NCBI GenBank assembly: GCA_900239685.1
Contig: OENT01000144.1
Coordinates: 62,001-126,000 of the forward strand
Direction: 5' to 3'
From: Rotaria macrura
Taxonomy: Eukaryota; Rotifera; Eurotatoria; Philodinida; Philodinidae
DNA: 64,000 nucleotides
Positions 62,101 to 64,000 of this stretch are shown one piece after another. The notes below the pieces were generated by a model. It was not told where the DNA came from. It was given only the letters and a program-made list of their open reading frames with translations, and made no database searches. Position numbers and translations under genes: made by a program. Each line of letters begins with the position of its first letter. Position 1 is the stretch's first letter.

Positions 62101-64000
62101 TAAGAGTGCATCGTCGAATTCGAGCGTAGTTTTTCTGAAATGAAGTTACATAAGACTGATATCGGATTCATTTATCTTAGGATTGGTTGCCCTGATTCAG
62201 ACTACTGTATAGTTTACACATCGAGTTATGATCTGTGTTATAAAAAAATATAGTTTTAAAAAATTTACCATTTATTCTTATGTTGACACAATAGAAATTG
62301 CCCGTATAACTAGCCTGTCATAATTAGTGTAAGATCATTCAAAACGTACAACAAAGATATATTTTGCATGCATCAATCTTGCTTTCGAAATCATGGACTT
62401 TGCTCAATATTTCTAGTTAAATAAAATTTTGTTTTTAGACGATTGTTTTACCAATGCAGACAATGAACATGGCATCATCTCTAACGAATTCTATATCATT
62501 TGATTTGTGTCCTCATTTTGAATTTCACATATTACTTATTCAACTTGCTGTATTAACTATTTGTTCATTTATGCATCTGTATTTTCTCTTAAAAGCAATG
62601 ATGATGATTAGCTTGGTAACTATTTATGTATTTTATTCGTATTCTTCAAATATCTATGTTATTATTGGTGATAACTATGGCATGTCAAGTAGTAAAGTAT
62701 TAATGGAAACAACATTTGAAGTTGCTTTTTGCATTCTATTACTAATTGGCCTTGATCGACGGGTAAATATAATACTAATCAAAAGAAAAGTAGAAAAATC
62801 AATATGAAGAACATATATATATATTTGTTTTCTTTTTTCTCAAAGTTTGAATACATGAATCGACTTGATTTATTATGGACAATTAAATTTCAAAATGAAA
62901 AACATGAAGTTGAAACAGTGAGCACTATAAGTCGATTGTTATTAGAAAATATTTTACCAAAGCATGTGGCAGAAATTATTATCAAAGAAAATATGAGTCA
63001 GGTAGGAGAAAAATAATTTAAATACTTCTTTTTTATTATATACATGTGATTTGAAGACAGTGCAATTTTACTTGTGATGAAAATCCACCCTATACAATTT
63101 TTATCTTTTTCAAGTTTGAACTTTTTAATGCATTAAAATACTAAATGCATCTGCTCATATATTATGATAATTCTTCATTTAATTAAAGAATGGTTGTTCA
63201 TGTCAAAAATGAGTGACGAATATGAGTGTCTCCTATGATAGTAATAATTTCTCTGCCTCAATCACAAAAAGAAACTCATAAGCTTACAAAACTTCAACGA
63301 CTGAAGAATCTAGAAAATTACCTATCTATATTGAAACATGTAACAGTTTTCCTCAGTCTAACATGAGTGTATACAAGTTTCGATGTATTTTTTTTGTCAT
63401 AAATACTTTTCTTTATCTATGACCTTGATCGTCCTTGTTCATTGATAAAAAAAAAACTTTGTAGAATACTAAATTTCCATCATTTATTCATAACGACTAT
63501 TTTTCAACAACCTAGGATAGATCTAATCATTTTTTTGAATATCTTGAAGATATTAATGAAGAAAAACGTCCATCTATCGAATCATCGAGTGCATTTGATC
63601 TGTAATTTTGGATGAATAACTATTTTACAGACTCACTAATTCGATGAGCAAACATTTTACTGTCGCTGACAATTTCAAAGTAGTCTCAACGACAGGCATT
63701 CGACATATTGATAGAGTAGATTTTTGATCGAAAATTCGTTATATCATCATTATCGAAATCTCGTGAGAATCAACCACTTAGTTCTTGGCTAATTATGTCA
63801 ACTTCATATGAAGTCAAACAGTCGATATTCTGTTGATTTGATTTCGTTGTGTTCGTTATGTGATTTGCTTTTTTTTCTAAAGACTGACACATTTATTATT
63901 ATCATCAATAATTAAATCATGCGAATATCCTATGACTAAATCAAATTTATTGAAAATGTTTTTTCATTTGTTTCCCAGGGTCTTTATCATGAAAGTTATG
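53189..64000 (+). CDS. ADCY: Transmembrane adenylyl cyclase, AC2/4/7-like (partial, runs off right edge)
   Basis: Seventeen exons in continuous frame: 53189-53348, 54296-54394, 56124-56254, 56312-56686, 57278-57464, 57523-57685, 57736-57847, 57908-58035, 58129-58287, 59352-59516, 59587-59760, 60731-60949, 61029-61113, 61169-61408, 62439-62762, 62846-63001 and 63979 to the edge; 966 residues so far. Order: polar N-terminus, six-span M1 (exons 3-5), the '[17 protein letters not shown]' linker, complete C1 (about 300-555), a bridge, six-span M2 (exons 12-15), and the start of C2 ('[13 protein letters not shown]', 'GLYHESY'). C1 has both metal aspartates: Asp377 in 'LYADIVNFT' and Asp421 in 'ILGDCYYC', 44 apart as in mammalian enzymes. 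'[18 protein letters not shown]' and '[16 protein letters not shown]' point to the AC2/4/7 group. It makes cAMP at the plasma membrane under G-protein control. The rest of C2 is outside the window. Confidence 0.94.
55321..55475 (+). other. Possible alternative first exon within adenylyl cyclase intron 2
   Basis: An open stretch starting at ATG 55321 encodes a polar peptide beginning '[16 protein letters not shown]' that is less A+T-rich than the surrounding intron. GT sites near 55457 and 55466 would be in the phase required by the exon at 56124. If used, it would replace the N-terminal 86 residues. There is no direct support. Confidence 0.25.
55577..55607. repeat. (CTT)n microsatellite
   Basis: About ten CTT units inside adenylyl cyclase intron 2. 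The opposite strand reads as poly-Arg codons, which creates a false open frame. Confidence 0.9.

Overview
This window is nuclear DNA from a bilaterian animal. It is strongly A+T-rich (I estimate roughly 70%), and its genes are split by canonical GT-AG introns, many only about 45-75 nt long. The gene set is typically metazoan: a transmembrane adenylyl cyclase, a KChIP-type calcium-sensor protein, a rhodopsin-class peptide GPCR, RUNDC1, a bHLH factor and a two-domain alpha-crystallin protein. Short introns, low GC, a bacterial-looking alpha/beta hydrolase and a BT1/FBT-type transporter would all fit a rotifer, most likely a bdelloid. That placement is inference; no single marker in the window proves it.

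Layout. 1-7 kb: an interspersed repeat (repeat A), an alpha/beta hydrolase on the minus strand, a diverged inverted repeat (repeat B), and an unrecognised four-exon gene. 7-12 kb: no gene seen. 12.2-14.5 kb: two-exon peptide GPCR. 15.5-19.6 kb: KChIP-like gene with two in-phase alternative first exons. 21.9-22.5 kb: minus-strand single-pass membrane protein. 24.9-27.7 kb: unrecognised coiled-coil gene whose intron holds a 5'-truncated LINE with a 19-bp target-site duplication. 28.0-35.9 kb: RUNDC1 in 13 exons (597 aa); its third intron carries a second copy of repeat A in the opposite orientation. 37.3-38.05 kb: small unknown basic protein, six exons. 43.1-43.9 kb: two-domain alpha-crystallin protein. 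46.4-46.9 kb: bHLH factor. 48.8-52.1 kb: BT1/FBT-like transporter. 53.2 kb to the right edge: adenylyl cyclase resembling the AC2/4/7 group, complete through the first catalytic domain and cut off as the second begins.

The genes do not form an operon or pathway. Several belong to signalling (peptide GPCR, adenylyl cyclase, KChIP-like protein), but adjacency is not evidence that they work together. No CRISPR array, rRNA or convincing tRNA was seen. Exon joins were made by hand from GT-AG sites, reading-frame continuity and family knowledge. No alignment or database search was run, so comparisons with named families are from memory.
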